Source of the DNA: Aureimonas ureilytica DSM 18598 = NBRC 106430
GTDB lineage: Bacteria > Pseudomonadota > Alphaproteobacteria > Rhizobiales > Rhizobiaceae
Direction of reading: 5' to 3'
DNA: 64,000 bases
Assembly: GCF_000382705.1 (NCBI RefSeq)
Contig: NZ_ARQE01000003.1
Location: 310,001-374,000, forward strand
Below, piece after piece: positions 17,498 to 25,870 of this stretch. The notes beneath the pieces were generated by a model. That model saw only the letters and a list, made by a program, of their open reading frames with translations, was not told the DNA's origin and did not search any database. How positions within the stretch are numbered: the first letter of the stretch is position 1; every line of letters begins with the position of its first letter. Position numbers and translations under genes: made by a program.

Positions 17498-18718
17498 TCA
17501 GCCCTTCATCGTCATGTCGGGCGCGAGGTCCACCGGCTGTCCGATTTCGGCGGAGCGGTAGATCGCCTCGATCAGGCGAAGGTCGCGAAGGCCCATTTCG
17601 CCCGGCGTCAGAACCTCGCCGCCTTCGCGGATCGCATGGGACAGATGGTCGATCTCGCGCGTGAACTGCTCCGCGCTCGGCGTCTCCACCAGAACCTCCA
17701 GCGTACCCTCGGGCTGGGTCACGCGCAGCCGGTTTCCGCCATAGGCCGTGGCCGGGTCGAGAACCGCCGTCGCCTTCGAACCGAAGAGATCGATGCGCTT
17801 CTTGTTGGCCTGATAGCCGGAGGAGATGTGAATGCGCTTTCCCGAGGGAAATTCGAGCTGCGCGGCGGCGATGTCCTCGACCTCGGCAAAGCGCGCGTCG
17901 CCGGGCGGCTGGACGATCGTCGCCGACACGCGGTTGGGGAGTTCGCCGAGGAACCAGATCAGCCCGTTCAGCGAATAGATGCCGATATCCACCAGCGAGC
18001 CGCCGCCGGCCAGCGCCTTCTTCATGCGCCACTGGTCGCGCGGCAGCGAGGGTTCGAGCGGGCGGTGATGGTCGGAATTGGCGAACAGGACGTCGCCGAG
18101 CTCGCCCGCGTCCAGCATTTCCTTCAGCTTGACGTTGCTCGGTTCGAAATGCGCGCGATAGGCCACCATCAGCTTGCGGTCGGCGGCGCGGGCGGCGTCG
18201 ATCATGCGCTGGCAATCGGCCGACGAGGTGGCCATCGGCTTCTCGCACATCACATGCTTGCCGGCCTCGAAGGCCTTCACCACGAGTTCGGCATGGGTGG
18301 AGTTGGGCGTGATGACATAGGCGACGTCGATCGCCGCCTCGTCGCGCATGTCGCCCATCCTGTCGTAGCCGAAGCGGGCGGCTTCCGGCACGCCATATTG
18401 CGAGCCCACCGAGCGCAGCTTGTCCGGATTGCCCGACACGAGGCCGGCGACGCGGGAGGCCCGCGCCCGCGCGAGCGCCGGAAGGGCATAGCCCTGCGCG
18501 AAGTCGCCGAGCCCGATCACCGCCCAGCCGAGCCGCTGGTCGGCCGGCCCCGGCGGGGTGGTTTCGAGTTCGGGCTGCGGCCGGCCGGTCGGCGCGTTCG
18601 GGATCTCGGGCGTCTGCGCGCCCGCCATCGTGGCGGAGGCGACGAGGCCGCCGAGGCCGAGCGCCAGCCCGCCGACGAACTCGCGGCGGGAGGCGGAAGG
18701 GGCGGAACGGTCGGTCAT
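17498..18718 (-). CDS. Tat-exported Gfo/Idh/MocA family oxidoreductase
   Basis: A 406-residue protein with a twin-arginine signal (SRREFVGGLALGLGGLVASA, residues 10-29), so it is probably folded with NAD(P) before export. The Rossmann motif is VIGLGDFAQGYALPAL, and the catalytic EKP motif is in CEKPMATS. The C-terminal domain shows GGGSLVDIGIY, typical of glucose-fructose oxidoreductase relatives. Zymomonas GFOR, the model for exported members with tightly held NADP, couples glucose oxidation to fructose reduction; the sugar used here is unknown. The ATG at 18718 has a CAGGAGAC ribosome site. It appears monocistronic. Confidence 0.88.
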   Translation of the reverse strand: MTDRSAPSASRREFVGGLALGLGGLVASATMAGAQTPEIPNAPTGRPQPELETTPPGPADQRLGWAVIGLGDFAQGYALPALARARASRVAGLVSGNPDKLRSVGSQYGVPEAARFGYDRMGDMRDEAAIDVAYVITPNSTHAELVVKAFEAGKHVMCEKPMATSSADCQRMIDAARAADRKLMVAYRAHFEPSNVKLKEMLDAGELGDVLFANSDHHRPLEPSLPRDQWRMKKALAGGGSLVDIGIYSLNGLIWFLGELPNRVSATIVQPPGDARFAEVEDIAAAQLEFPSGKRIHISSGYQANKKRIDLFGSKATAVLDPATAYGGNRLRVTQPEGTLEVLVETPSAEQFTREIDHLSHAIREGGEVLTPGEMGLRDLRLIEAIYRSAEIGQPVDLAPDMTMKG

Positions 18719-19032
18719 GGCTGTCTCCTGGAACCCGGTTCCCTCGCGGAGGGGCGCGGGACGTCCGCGCGGTGAGCTTGAGGAGGGAACGCCGCCTCAC
18801 CCGATTGGCTCCCCGATCGGCTCCCAGGCACGGAAAGACCCCGCAGGGCATGCGCCTTGCGCAAAGCTGACCGCCGCGATTTCGCCTCAAAGCCTTCCAA
18901 ACGGTTTCAGCCGGCCCTTTCCGGCAAGGCGATACGCCTCACGGGCATAGCTCCTATGTAATCTGCTGCATTGCAGCATGGATCGGCGGGGATTATCTTC
19001 TGGTCAATCCTTCAGCCAAGAGGAACAGTGCC
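18719..19032. other. Divergent region with a PhaR-type dyad
   Basis: 314 bases between the oxidoreductase and the DUF3563 gene. Apart from the dyad at 18964-18978 (separate entry) and a small palindrome GGAACCCGGTTCC at 18730-18742 close to the oxidoreductase start, nothing is recognisable. Confidence 0.5.
18964..18978. promoter_or_regulatory. Perfect dyad TGCTGCATTGCAGCA (PhaR-like site)
   Basis: Seven-base arms around one base, containing CTGC-N3-GCAG. That core is the binding pattern published for the polyhydroxyalkanoate regulator PhaR in Rhodobacter. It lies 54 bases before the DUF3563 start, in promoter position. The assignment to PhaR is inference; the symmetry itself is plain in the sequence. 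Confidence 0.5.
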
Positions 19033-19191
19033 ATGAAATTCACCACTCGCCTGCGCGAAGCTCTTCGCCCCGTCCGCACCGCCGACCGCGAAGCCGCCTA
19101 TCTCAACGAAGCCACCTCGCTCAGCGACCTCGAAAGCCGCCAGCGCGAGATCGATCGCGGTCGCTACAGCCGCAGCACCAACGCGTTCTGA
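19033..19191 (+). CDS. DUF3563 micro-protein
   Basis: A 52-residue basic protein beginning MKFTTRLREALRP. The core AAYLNEATSLSDLESRQREID fits the DUF3563 pattern (EAYLxxAxSLxDLExRxRxLD), a family of tiny alphaproteobacterial proteins of unknown function related in style to DUF1127. A strong AAGAGGAA Shine-Dalgarno lies six to nine bases before the ATG. It stands alone in its strand context. Confidence 0.82.
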   Translation: MKFTTRLREALRPVRTADREAAYLNEATSLSDLESRQREIDRGRYSRSTNAF

Positions 19192-19633
19192 AGCTTCCCT
19201 CCGGCGCTCCGGCGAGCCTCGCTCGCCCCGCGCCCTTCGGCCGCCCCGACCCGCCCTTCCGGCGAACGGGGCACCGCCGGCCCGACCGCCAAGGCCAGCC
19301 GAACGATACACGACATACGCGCGACCGCGCCCCATCGCGCGCCTGCCAAACCTGCGCTGAAGCTCATGCCGCGCCCTCGCTGGGGCTCCGCGCGCGCCAG
19401 CCGTTGCGCCCCAAGTGTGACGGTGCATTCACCGCCCGCGTCTCGACAGGCCCCCGCCCAGCCCGCATAAGCTCGCACTGTTCGCGCCGCCTGGATTCGC
19501 AGGCCGAACCCGTCGAGACGAGCGCCGGCCGATAAGGCCTCACAGCTCCGAAGCCGCCCCCCGCGTGCCGGCCGAAGGCTCGGGCGTCCGCCCTCGACGG
19601 TGTCCCCAGCGGTCCGTTGCGCGGAGCATTGCC
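19192..19633. other. Intergenic region without recognisable content
   Basis: 442 bases between the DUF3563 and LLM genes. Base composition is C-rich and no hairpin, promoter or small ORF with a ribosome site could be supported. Confidence 0.4.
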
Positions 19634-20668
19634 ATGGCCTTCCCCCTCGAACTCGGCCTCGACACGTTCGGCGACGTGACGCGCGCGCCGGACGGCGCCC
19701 TGAACCCCTATTCCGCCGTGTTGCGCGAAGTGGTCGAGCAGGGCGTTCTGGCCGATGCCTCGGGCGTCGACTTCTTCGGCGTCGGCGAGCATCACCGCGC
19801 CGATTTCGCCGTCTCCGCCCCGGACGTGGTTCTGGCCGCGATCGCCGCGCGCACCAGCCGCATCCGCCTGGGCTCGGCGGTCACGGTGCTCAGCTCCGAC
19901 GATCCGATCCGCGTGTTCCAGCGCTTCTCGACCCTCGACGGCCTGTCGGCGGGGCGCGCCGAGGTGATCCTCGGGCGCGGCTCCTTCACCGAATCCTTTC
20001 CCCTGTTCGGCTTCGATCTCAGGCAATACGAGGTCCTGTTCGAGGAAAAGCTCGATCTCTTCGCCGCCCTGCGCAAGGCCGAGCCGGTGACGTGGCAGGG
20101 CTCGATCCGCCCGCCGCTGCGGGCGCAGAGCGTTTATCCGCTGCCCGAAGGCGACACGCTGCGCGCCTGGATCGGCGTCGGCGGCAGCCCGGAATCGGTG
20201 GTGCGCGCGGCGCGCTACGACATGCCCATGCTGCTCGCCATTATCGGCGGCGACCCGGCGCGTTTCCGTCCCTATGTCGATCTCTACGCCCGCGCCTTCG
20301 CCGAGTTCGGGCGGCCGGTCCAGCCGATCGGCGCCCATTCGCCGGGCTTCGTGGCCGAGACCGACGACGCGGCGCGCGAGGTCTTCTGGCCCGACTACAA
20401 GCGGATGCACGACCAGATTGGCTCCGAGCGCGGCTGGCCGCCCCTGGAAAAGGCGAGCTTCGAGCGCGAGATCGAGCGCGGCTCGCTGTATGTCGGCTCG
20501 CCCGAGACGGTCGCCGCCAAGATCGCGCGCACCATCAAGACGCTCGGCCTGTCGCGCTTCCAGCTGAAATACAGCGCCGGCCCCCTGCCCCAGAGCGCGC
20601 TGATGCGCTGCATCGAACTATTCGGGACGCGCGTCGCTCCCTTGGTGCGCGAGCATCTCGAGGCTTGA
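19634..20668 (+). CDS. LLM-class flavin-dependent oxidoreductase
   Basis: A 344-residue luciferase-like (TIM-barrel) FMN-dependent enzyme. Features are LGLDTFGDV at strand 1, FFGVGEHHRADFAVSAP, RIRLGSAVTVLSSDDPIRVFQ and GRGSFTESFPLFGFDL. The closest recalled group is the Atu2307/SP_0267 family of LLM monooxygenases, which have no assigned substrate. The ATG at 19634 has GGAG eight to eleven bases upstream. It is followed by its own terminator and looks monocistronic. Confidence 0.85.
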   Translation: MAFPLELGLDTFGDVTRAPDGALNPYSAVLREVVEQGVLADASGVDFFGVGEHHRADFAVSAPDVVLAAIAARTSRIRLGSAVTVLSSDDPIRVFQRFSTLDGLSAGRAEVILGRGSFTESFPLFGFDLRQYEVLFEEKLDLFAALRKAEPVTWQGSIRPPLRAQSVYPLPEGDTLRAWIGVGGSPESVVRAARYDMPMLLAIIGGDPARFRPYVDLYARAFAEFGRPVQPIGAHSPGFVAETDDAAREVFWPDYKRMHDQIGSERGWPPLEKASFEREIERGSLYVGSPETVAAKIARTIKTLGLSRFQLKYSAGPLPQSALMRCIELFGTRVAPLVREHLEA

Positions 20669-20675
20669 GCGCATG

Positions 20676-20709
20676 AAAAAAGGCCGGCTCCCAAGAGCCG
20701 GCCTTTTTT
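20676..20709. terminator. Bidirectional intrinsic terminator, LLM gene / chemoreceptor
   Basis: A 15-bp stem with loop CCAA; the outer six pairs are A on one arm and T on the other, so it works on both strands. It lies between convergent genes. Confidence 0.93.
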
Positions 20710-20730
20710 GAGTTTCACAGGTCGAGCCGT

Positions 20731-22428
20731 TCAGGCCGACAGGCGCTCGAAGCCGGGCGCGTCGAGATCGAGATCGAAGCCTGTGTCGGCCGCCTGGCTG
20801 CGCGCGGCGACGGGCTTGCCGGCGACGGGCTTGCCGGGAACCTGTGCAACGGGCGCGGCGGACCGGCGAGCCGGCGCGGGCGCCGCGATTGCTGCAGGCT
20901 CGGCGCGCTTGGGGCTCGCCGTGTCCGCCGCCGGTCGGCCGTCGCCGAGCTGGAAGAACGAGGCGCGCTCGGCCAGACGCCGCGCCTCGCCCGACAGCTG
21001 GTCCGAGGTCGCGGCCATTTCCGTCGCCGCGCTCGCGGTGGACTGCGTCACCTGATCGAGCTGCGTGATCGCCTGGCTGATCTGCTCGGCGCCGATCGAC
21101 TGCTCGCGGCAGGCCGCGGAGATTTCCGACACGAGTTCGGCCGTCTTGCGGATTTCGGGCACGAGAGCGGAGAGCTCCGCCTGCGCGCCTTCGGCGACCG
21201 CGAGCGTCGTGGAGGCGAGGCCGACGATCTCGCTGGAGGCGACCTGCGCCCGCTCGGCGAGCTTGCGCACTTCGCTCGCCACGACCGCGAAGCCCTTGCC
21301 GTGGCTCCCCGCGCGGGCCGCCTCGATCGCGGCGTTCAGCGCCAGGAGGTCGGTCTGGCGGGCGATCTCCTGCACCACGGCGATCTTCTCGGCGATGTCC
21401 TGCATGGCTTTGGCCGACTGGGCCACCGCCTTGCCGCCGCTCTCGGCGCGCAGCGAAGCCTGCGCCGCGATCTTCTCGGTGGTGGCGGCGTTCTCGGCGT
21501 TCTGGCGGATATTGGCGGTCATTTCCTCGATCGCCGCCGAGGACTGCTCGCTCGCCGCCGCCTGCTCCGACGAGCCGGAGGAGAGCGCCTCCGCCGTCGC
21601 GGAGGACTGCATGGAGCCGGACGCGACCATCGCGGCCGAGGCGCTGACACCGCCCGCGATGTCGCGCAGCGTGTCGTTCATCGCCGCCATGGCGCGCTGG
21701 AGGTCGGCGATCTCGTCCGTGCCCTCCGGCGCGATGCGGCGCGTCAGATCGCCCTGCCCGATGGCCTCGGCGACGCCCACAGCCTCGCCCAGCCGGCGCG
21801 TGATGCTGCGCGAGACAAGAACGCCGCCGACCGCCATGAGAGCGACGAGGCCCGCGAGCCAGGCGCCCGCCTCGACCATGCGCTGGCGCATGATGGCATT
21901 GATATCGTCCACATAGACGCCCGTGGCGACCACCCAGTCCCAGGGCTTGAAATAGGCGGAATAGGCGTATTTCGGCACGTCCTCCGTGCCGCCCAGCCGC
22001 TTCGTCTCGTAGCTCGTGAAGCCGCTGCCTTCGAGCGCGCGGCGGATCATTTCCTGATTGAGATAGACGCCCCTCTCGTCGCGCCGCTCCCAGCCGCTTT
22101 CCCCTTCCTGCTCGGCTTTGGGGAAGATCGTGCGGATGCCCTTGGAATTGAAGCTGAAGAGATAGTTCTCGCCGCCGAAACGGACCGGGCGCAGGACCTG
22201 GCGCGCCGTGTTCTCAGCCGCCTCGCGCGTCAGCTCGCCCGCTTCGACGCGGGATTGAAGCGAGGCCATGGTGGAGAGAGCGGCGCTCACCTGCGCCTTG
22301 AGAAGGTCTTCCCGGTCGCTCCAGAGCTGGTCGTGCAGCGTGCGAAGCTGGATCGCGGCGCAGGCCATCGCGACGAGAATGGCAAGGGCGGTGAGAAGGG
22401 CGAGCTTTCGGCCAACCGTCATACGCAT
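20731..22428 (-). CDS. Methyl-accepting chemotaxis protein with Cache sensor
   Basis: A 565-residue chemoreceptor. TM1 covers about residues 6-27. A periplasmic single Cache domain follows (about 30-180), with [15 protein letters not shown] and [20 protein letters not shown]2 is next ([18 protein letters not shown]), then HAMP ([19 protein letters not shown]). The signalling helices have the conserved hairpin tip [19 protein letters not shown]. The last 70 residues are a Pro/Ala-rich tail with a [11 protein letters not shown] repeat and no NWETF-like CheR-binding pentapeptide. Start chosen at the ATG at 22428, which has AGGA 11 bases upstream. The ligand is unknown; this Cache type often binds small carboxylates. 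Confidence 0.92.
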   Translation of the reverse strand: MRMTVGRKLALLTALAILVAMACAAIQLRTLHDQLWSDREDLLKAQVSAALSTMASLQSRVEAGELTREAAENTARQVLRPVRFGGENYLFSFNSKGIRTIFPKAEQEGESGWERRDERGVYLNQEMIRRALEGSGFTSYETKRLGGTEDVPKYAYSAYFKPWDWVVATGVYVDDINAIMRQRMVEAGAWLAGLVALMAVGGVLVSRSITRRLGEAVGVAEAIGQGDLTRRIAPEGTDEIADLQRAMAAMNDTLRDIAGGVSASAAMVASGSMQSSATAEALSSGSSEQAAASEQSSAAIEEMTANIRQNAENAATTEKIAAQASLRAESGGKAVAQSAKAMQDIAEKIAVVQEIARQTDLLALNAAIEAARAGSHGKGFAVVASEVRKLAERAQVASSEIVGLASTTLAVAEGAQAELSALVPEIRKTAELVSEISAACREQSIGAEQISQAITQLDQVTQSTASAATEMAATSDQLSGEARRLAERASFFQLGDGRPAADTASPKRAEPAAIAAPAPARRSAAPVAQVPGKPVAGKPVAARSQAADTGFDLDLDAPGFERLSA

Positions 22429-22593
22429 GGCGGATTTCCTGGAACGATGAGGACTGTCTTTCGACAATCACCCAACGTCCCAAGAGGTTAAGAAACTGGC
22501 GGGCGTCCTGGCGCGCCTTGGTTTCCAGGGTACCTATGAAGGTTTCGAGCAACGAGATCCGCATGGCAGCGTAAACGCATCCTGACGATCCGC

Positions 22594-22635
22594 TCCCGCT
22601 CGGCGGGACACGAGAGCGCGTCCCGCCGAGCGGGA
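22594..22635 (-). terminator. Long perfect hairpin behind a 32-residue peptide gene
   Basis: A 16-bp perfect inverted repeat (22594-22609 with 22620-22635) around a 10-base loop. It starts two bases past the stop of the small minus-strand ORF. No U tract follows, so it may be a Rho-type or stability hairpin rather than a classical terminator. Confidence 0.5.
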
Positions 22636-22637
22636 TC

Positions 22638-22736
22638 TCAGGGAAGGAAAAGCCGCAGCGCCACCCATCCGGCGGCGGCGACCATCGCCAAAGCCGTCGT
22701 GTGAACGAAAATCGTCACCAAGGTTTCGATCCGCAT
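22638..22736 (-). CDS. 32-residue single-helix membrane peptide
   Basis: The ATG at 22736 opens a 33-codon frame giving MRIETLVTIFVHTTALAM followed by VAAAGWVALRLFLP. The whole peptide is one hydrophobic helix with an Arg at residue 2 and one near the C-terminus. A strong GGGAGGGG Shine-Dalgarno lies five bases upstream, and the stop runs straight into a 16-bp hairpin. I recognise no family; comparable orphan membrane micro-proteins are common in Hyphomicrobiales. It could be a regulator of a membrane complex, or a chance ORF. Confidence 0.5.
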   Translation of the reverse strand: MRIETLVTIFVHTTALAMVAAAGWVALRLFLP

Positions 22737-22864
22737 GACACCCCTCCCCCATCCGCACGCGCCCATCCCGTGCGACGATCCGCAAGGGATCGATTCGTCG
22801 GGAGGATAACGCAGCAGGATGAAGAATGGTCGCGTCGGACGAGGCGGTTTGCGTCATCCACCGG

Positions 22865-22936
22865 AAAAGAAAAAGCCCGCTCGGGGGAGGACCGAGCGGG
22901 CGAGAAGTGCATGTATCTGGGAGGAAACGATGCACA
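22865..22936 (-). ncRNA. mmgR: mmgR/suhB-like (alpha-r8 family) small RNA
   Basis: The minus strand here encodes a compact two-hairpin RNA of about 72 bases. Hairpin 1 pairs GUGCAU with AUGCAC (22935-22930 with 22912-22907) and exposes GUUUCCUCCCAG in its loop. Hairpin 2 is a 10-bp GCCCGCUCGG stem (22901-22892 with 22884-22875) with loop UCCUCCC, followed by UUUUUCUUUU. Exposed UUUCCUCCC-type anti-Shine-Dalgarno motifs plus a terminator hairpin are the hallmark of the alpha-r8 family (S. meliloti MmgR, a 77-base sRNA that limits polyhydroxybutyrate granules). A -35/-10 pair stands at the right distance. The family assignment is from recalled features, not a covariance search. Confidence 0.72.
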
Positions 22937-22941
22937 GCCAA

Positions 22942-22970
22942 ATAACCATACCGCACCGCATCATAGCAAG
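22942..22970 (-). promoter_or_regulatory. Promoter of the mmgR-like sRNA
   Basis: On the minus strand CTTGCT (22970-22965) as -35, a 17-base spacer, and GGTTAT (22947-22942) as -10. The predicted start falls at about 22936, exactly where the first hairpin of the sRNA begins. Confidence 0.6.
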
Positions 22971-23143
22971 GCCGTTTTCGCATAGCTGCCATGCGACCGC
23001 TCGCATTCGCGCATAGGTTAAAGCCGACCGCGCCAAAGTTGTGCGAAAGGGGAGCCTATCCGCTCTGGCATTCCCGGCCGCCCTTCGCTAGCCATCCCGC
23101 GAGCGCCCGAGCGAGTCAGGGGCGCGGGAAGGGAGACCAAGCC

Positions 23144-24388
23144 ATGGTGCTGGATCGCGATCTCGAGGCGACGCCCTGGACGGAGCGGGCGGCGCATCGC
23201 CAATGGCTCCTGCGGGAAGCCGACGATCTGTTCCGCTTCTTCGAGGCGGGGAGCCTCGATCCCGACGGCGGTGTGCGGGTGCCGGACACGGACGGACGCC
23301 CCCTGCCCGGCGGCGTCACCGAACTCCACACCACGACCCGCCTCGTTCACTGCTTCGCCCTCGCCAGCCTCCAGGGCCGGCCAGGCGCGCGGGCCCTTCT
23401 CGACCACGGAATGCGCGCGCTCTGGGAACGGCATCGCGACGCAGAGCAGGGCGGCTATGTCTGGAGCTTCGGTCCCGGCGGGTTCGTCGACGATCGCAAG
23501 CAGGCCTATGGTCACGCCTTCGTGCTTCTGGCGGCCTCCAGCGCGCTCCAGGCCGGCCACCCGGACGCGGCGCGCCTTCTCGCCGACGTCACCGACATCC
23601 TCGACAGGCGCTTCTGGGAAGAGGCGCACGGCGCATCGGCCGAGGAGTTCACGCGGGACTGGCAGCCCTTCGACACCTATCGCGGCCAGAACTCCAACAT
23701 GCATCTGACCGAAGCGCTGATGGCCGCCTTCGAGGCGACCGGCGAGCGCGCCTATCTCGACAAGGCCGGGCGCATCGCCGACCTCGTGGTGAACCGCCAT
23801 GCCCGCGCGCAAGGATGGCGCCTGCCGGAGCATTTCACGGAGGATTGGCAGGTCGATCGCGCCTATGACGGCAATCCGATCTTCCGCCCCTATGGCACGA
23901 CGCCCGGCCATTGGCTGGAATGGGCGCGGCTTCTGGTTCAGCTCTGGGAGCTGGAAGGACGGCGGAGCGACTGGATGCCGGAAGCGGCCCGCGCGCTCTT
24001 CACGCAGAGTCTCGCGGACGGCTGGGACGCCGCGCGCGGCGGCTTCGTCTACACGCTGGATTGGGACGGCGCGCCGCGCATCGGCGATCGCTACTGGTGG
24101 CCGGCCTGCGAGGGCATCGCGGCTGCGGCGGCCTTGCGGGCCGTCACCGGCGAGAGCCTCTACGAGGACTGGTATCGCCGCATCTGGGACTTCGCGGCGC
24201 TCCATCTGATCGACCGGCGCCACGGCGGCTGGCACCCGCAGCTCGGACCCGACAACCAGCCGAAGCCCGAGCCCTTCGCCGGCAAGCCCGATCTCTACCA
24301 TGCGCTTCAGGCCTGCCTCATTCCCCTGCTGCCGACCGATGTCGGTCTTGCCAAGGGCCTTCGCGAAGGGCGGCTCGCGACGGCCTGA
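23144..24388 (+). CDS. AGE family epimerase/isomerase (N-acylglucosamine 2-epimerase-like)
   Basis: A 414-residue (alpha/alpha)6-barrel protein of the AGE superfamily. Recognisable stretches are TTTRLVHCFALASL, KQAYGHAFVLLAASSAL, QNSNMHLTEALMAAFEATGE, GTTPGHWLEWARLLVQL, RYWWPACEGIAAAAAL and GGWHPQLGPDN. Conserved His residues in YGHAF, NMHLTEAL and PGHWLEW mark the inner barrel. Family members interconvert mannose/fructose/glucose (YihS or mannose isomerase type), N-acylglucosamines or cellobiose; length and motifs fit the mannose-isomerase/YihS side best. The ATG at 23144 follows AAGGGAG. It precedes an FAH-family gene by 180 bases, so sugar use is a possible shared theme. Confidence 0.85.
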   Translation: MVLDRDLEATPWTERAAHRQWLLREADDLFRFFEAGSLDPDGGVRVPDTDGRPLPGGVTELHTTTRLVHCFALASLQGRPGARALLDHGMRALWERHRDAEQGGYVWSFGPGGFVDDRKQAYGHAFVLLAASSALQAGHPDAARLLADVTDILDRRFWEEAHGASAEEFTRDWQPFDTYRGQNSNMHLTEALMAAFEATGERAYLDKAGRIADLVVNRHARAQGWRLPEHFTEDWQVDRAYDGNPIFRPYGTTPGHWLEWARLLVQLWELEGRRSDWMPEAARALFTQSLADGWDAARGGFVYTLDWDGAPRIGDRYWWPACEGIAAAAALRAVTGESLYEDWYRRIWDFAALHLIDRRHGGWHPQLGPDNQPKPEPFAGKPDLYHALQACLIPLLPTDVGLAKGLREGRLATA

Positions 24389-24568
24389 GGGGCGCATCTC
24401 AAATTTCGGCTCGGCGGCGGCCTTCCCTGCCGCGCCGGGCTTTTGCAGCGCAGCAAGACTTTCGCTTGCGCTCGGCCGCGATCCGTCGTTCCCCTGTGTC
24501 CCGCCGTCGACCAAGCGATTCCGGGAGGGAAGGCGCATCGGCGGCCGAGCCCCCTAGCGAGTGCCCCG

Positions 24569-25729
24569 ATGACGCCAGTTTCCTGCCTGCCCGCCGACGC
24601 CGCCGACGCCGTTCTGGTCGGCCGCGTGTTCGACCCCGAAATCGGCGGCCCGGCCGTGGTTCACGTGCGGGGCGACCGGCTGGTGGACGTCTCGGCCAGC
24701 GTGGCCACCGTTTCCCTGCTTCTGGAAGAGGGCGATCCTCTCGCCACGCTGCGCGGGAGTGAGGGCGGTCGCTCCTGGAATCTGGCGGAGGTTCTGGCGC
24801 GCGGCGAGAACCACGCGGCCGGCGCGGTGCTTCTCGCCCCATGCGATCTTCAGGCCGTGAAGGCCTGCGGCGTGACCTTCGCCCGCTCCATGGTGGAGCG
24901 CGTGATCGAGGAGCGCGCCAAGGGCGATTATGCGCTCGCCAACAGCATCCGCGAGGAGATCGGCTCGGTGATCGGCGGCGCGCTCGCCGATGTCGTGCCG
25001 GGCTCGCCGAAATCGGCCGAGGTCAAGCGCATCCTTCAGGACAAGGGCTACTGGTCGCAATATCTCGAAGTCGGCATCGGGCCGGACGCCGAGGTCTTCA
25101 CCAAGGCCCCGGTGCTCGCCAGCGTCGGCCATGGCGCCGAGGTCGGCATCCTTCCCGCCTCGGAATGGAACAATCCCGAGCCCGAAGTCGTGCTGGCCGT
25201 GGATTCGCGCGGCACGATCCGCGGCGCGACGCTCGGCAACGACGTGAACCTGCGCGACGTCGAGGGCCGCTCGGCGCTGCTTCTCGGCAAGGCCAAGGAC
25301 AACAACGCCTCCTGCTCGATCGGCCCCTTCATCCGCCTCTTCGACGAGCGCTTCACGCTGGACGACGTGCGCGCGGCCGAGCTGACGCTGACCGTCGAGG
25401 GCGATGGCGACGGCTACCGGCTGGAGGGCTTCTCCTCCATGCGCGAGATCAGCCGCGATCCGGCCGATCTCGTCGCCCAGGCCCTCGGCCGCCATCATCA
25501 GTATCCCGACGGCATGATGCTGTTTCTGGGCACGCTGTTCGCGCCGGTGGAGGACCGCGACGCGCCCGGCAAGGGCTTCACGCACAAGCTCGGCGACCGG
25601 GTGACGATCGCATCGCCGCGCCTCGGCGCGCTCACCAACACCGTGACGCACACCGACAAGGCCGCCCCCTGGCGCTTCGGCATCAACGCGCTCATGCGCA
25701 ATCTGGCGGCGCGCGGCCTTCTGGCCTGA
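24569..25729 (+). CDS. Fumarylacetoacetate hydrolase (FAH) family protein, XylX-like
   Basis: A 386-residue FAH-fold enzyme. The C-terminal catalytic half contains the metal-ligand stretch WNNPEPEVVLAVDSRG, the LGNDVNLRDVEGRSALLLG segment and the KAKDNNASCSIGPFI oxyanion region. The N-terminus (LPADAADAVLVGRVFDP) and overall length recall XylX/2-keto-3-deoxy-sugar-acid dehydratases of oxidative pentose pathways rather than true fumarylacetoacetases (about 420 residues). The substrate is inferred only. The upstream AGE-family gene on the same strand supports a sugar-related role. Confidence 0.78.
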   Translation: MTPVSCLPADAADAVLVGRVFDPEIGGPAVVHVRGDRLVDVSASVATVSLLLEEGDPLATLRGSEGGRSWNLAEVLARGENHAAGAVLLAPCDLQAVKACGVTFARSMVERVIEERAKGDYALANSIREEIGSVIGGALADVVPGSPKSAEVKRILQDKGYWSQYLEVGIGPDAEVFTKAPVLASVGHGAEVGILPASEWNNPEPEVVLAVDSRGTIRGATLGNDVNLRDVEGRSALLLGKAKDNNASCSIGPFIRLFDERFTLDDVRAAELTLTVEGDGDGYRLEGFSSMREISRDPADLVAQALGRHHQYPDGMMLFLGTLFAPVEDRDAPGKGFTHKLGDRVTIASPRLGALTNTVTHTDKAAPWRFGINALMRNLAARGLLA

Positions 25730-25749
25730 GGCCGGCCCCGAAATGACAA

Positions 25750-25772
25750 GGCGGGCAAACGGTTTGTCCGCC
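25750..25772 (+). terminator. Possible terminator after the FAH gene
   Basis: An inverted repeat GGCGGGCAAAC / GTTTGTCCGCC (one G-U pair) lies 20 bases past the stop. The outer nine pairs can form a hairpin. The U tract is poor (TCTGTG), so termination is uncertain. Confidence 0.4.
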
Positions 25773-25795
25773 TCTGTGTCTTCCAATGACTTGTG

Positions 25796-25814
25796 GGCGT
25801 CACAATTTGACGCC
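25796..25814. promoter_or_regulatory. Perfect dyad GGCGTCA-N5-TGACGCC
   Basis: Seven-base arms with spacer CAATT, 56 bases before the hybrid kinase start. Its size and AT-rich centre suit a homodimeric regulator. No family is assigned. Confidence 0.4.
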
Positions 25815-25870
25815 ATGCGAGATGGCCCCTTTACTGGGGCCCGCGACGAGACACGAAGGAACCCGTATCC

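Larger units (their letters stand above)
22737..23143. other. Region between the micro-peptide gene and the epimerase gene
   Basis: 407 bases. It holds the minus-strand sRNA and its promoter (22865-22970). Bases 22737-22864 and 22971-23143 show no further structure that I can support, except the AAGGGAG ribosome site of the epimerase gene. Confidence 0.5.

Noticed and set aside
22214-22564. A minus-strand 116-codon ORF beginning MRISLLETF near the chemoreceptor start
   Set aside because: It lacks a properly spaced Shine-Dalgarno and runs out of frame through the chemoreceptor coding sequence.
22930-23016. A 28-codon plus-strand ORF (MHSQITIPHR...) with an apparently perfect GGGAGGAAACG ribosome site
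   Set aside because: The 'ribosome site' is the antisense of the conserved UUUCCUCCC motif of the minus-strand sRNA, so the resemblance is explained without a gene.
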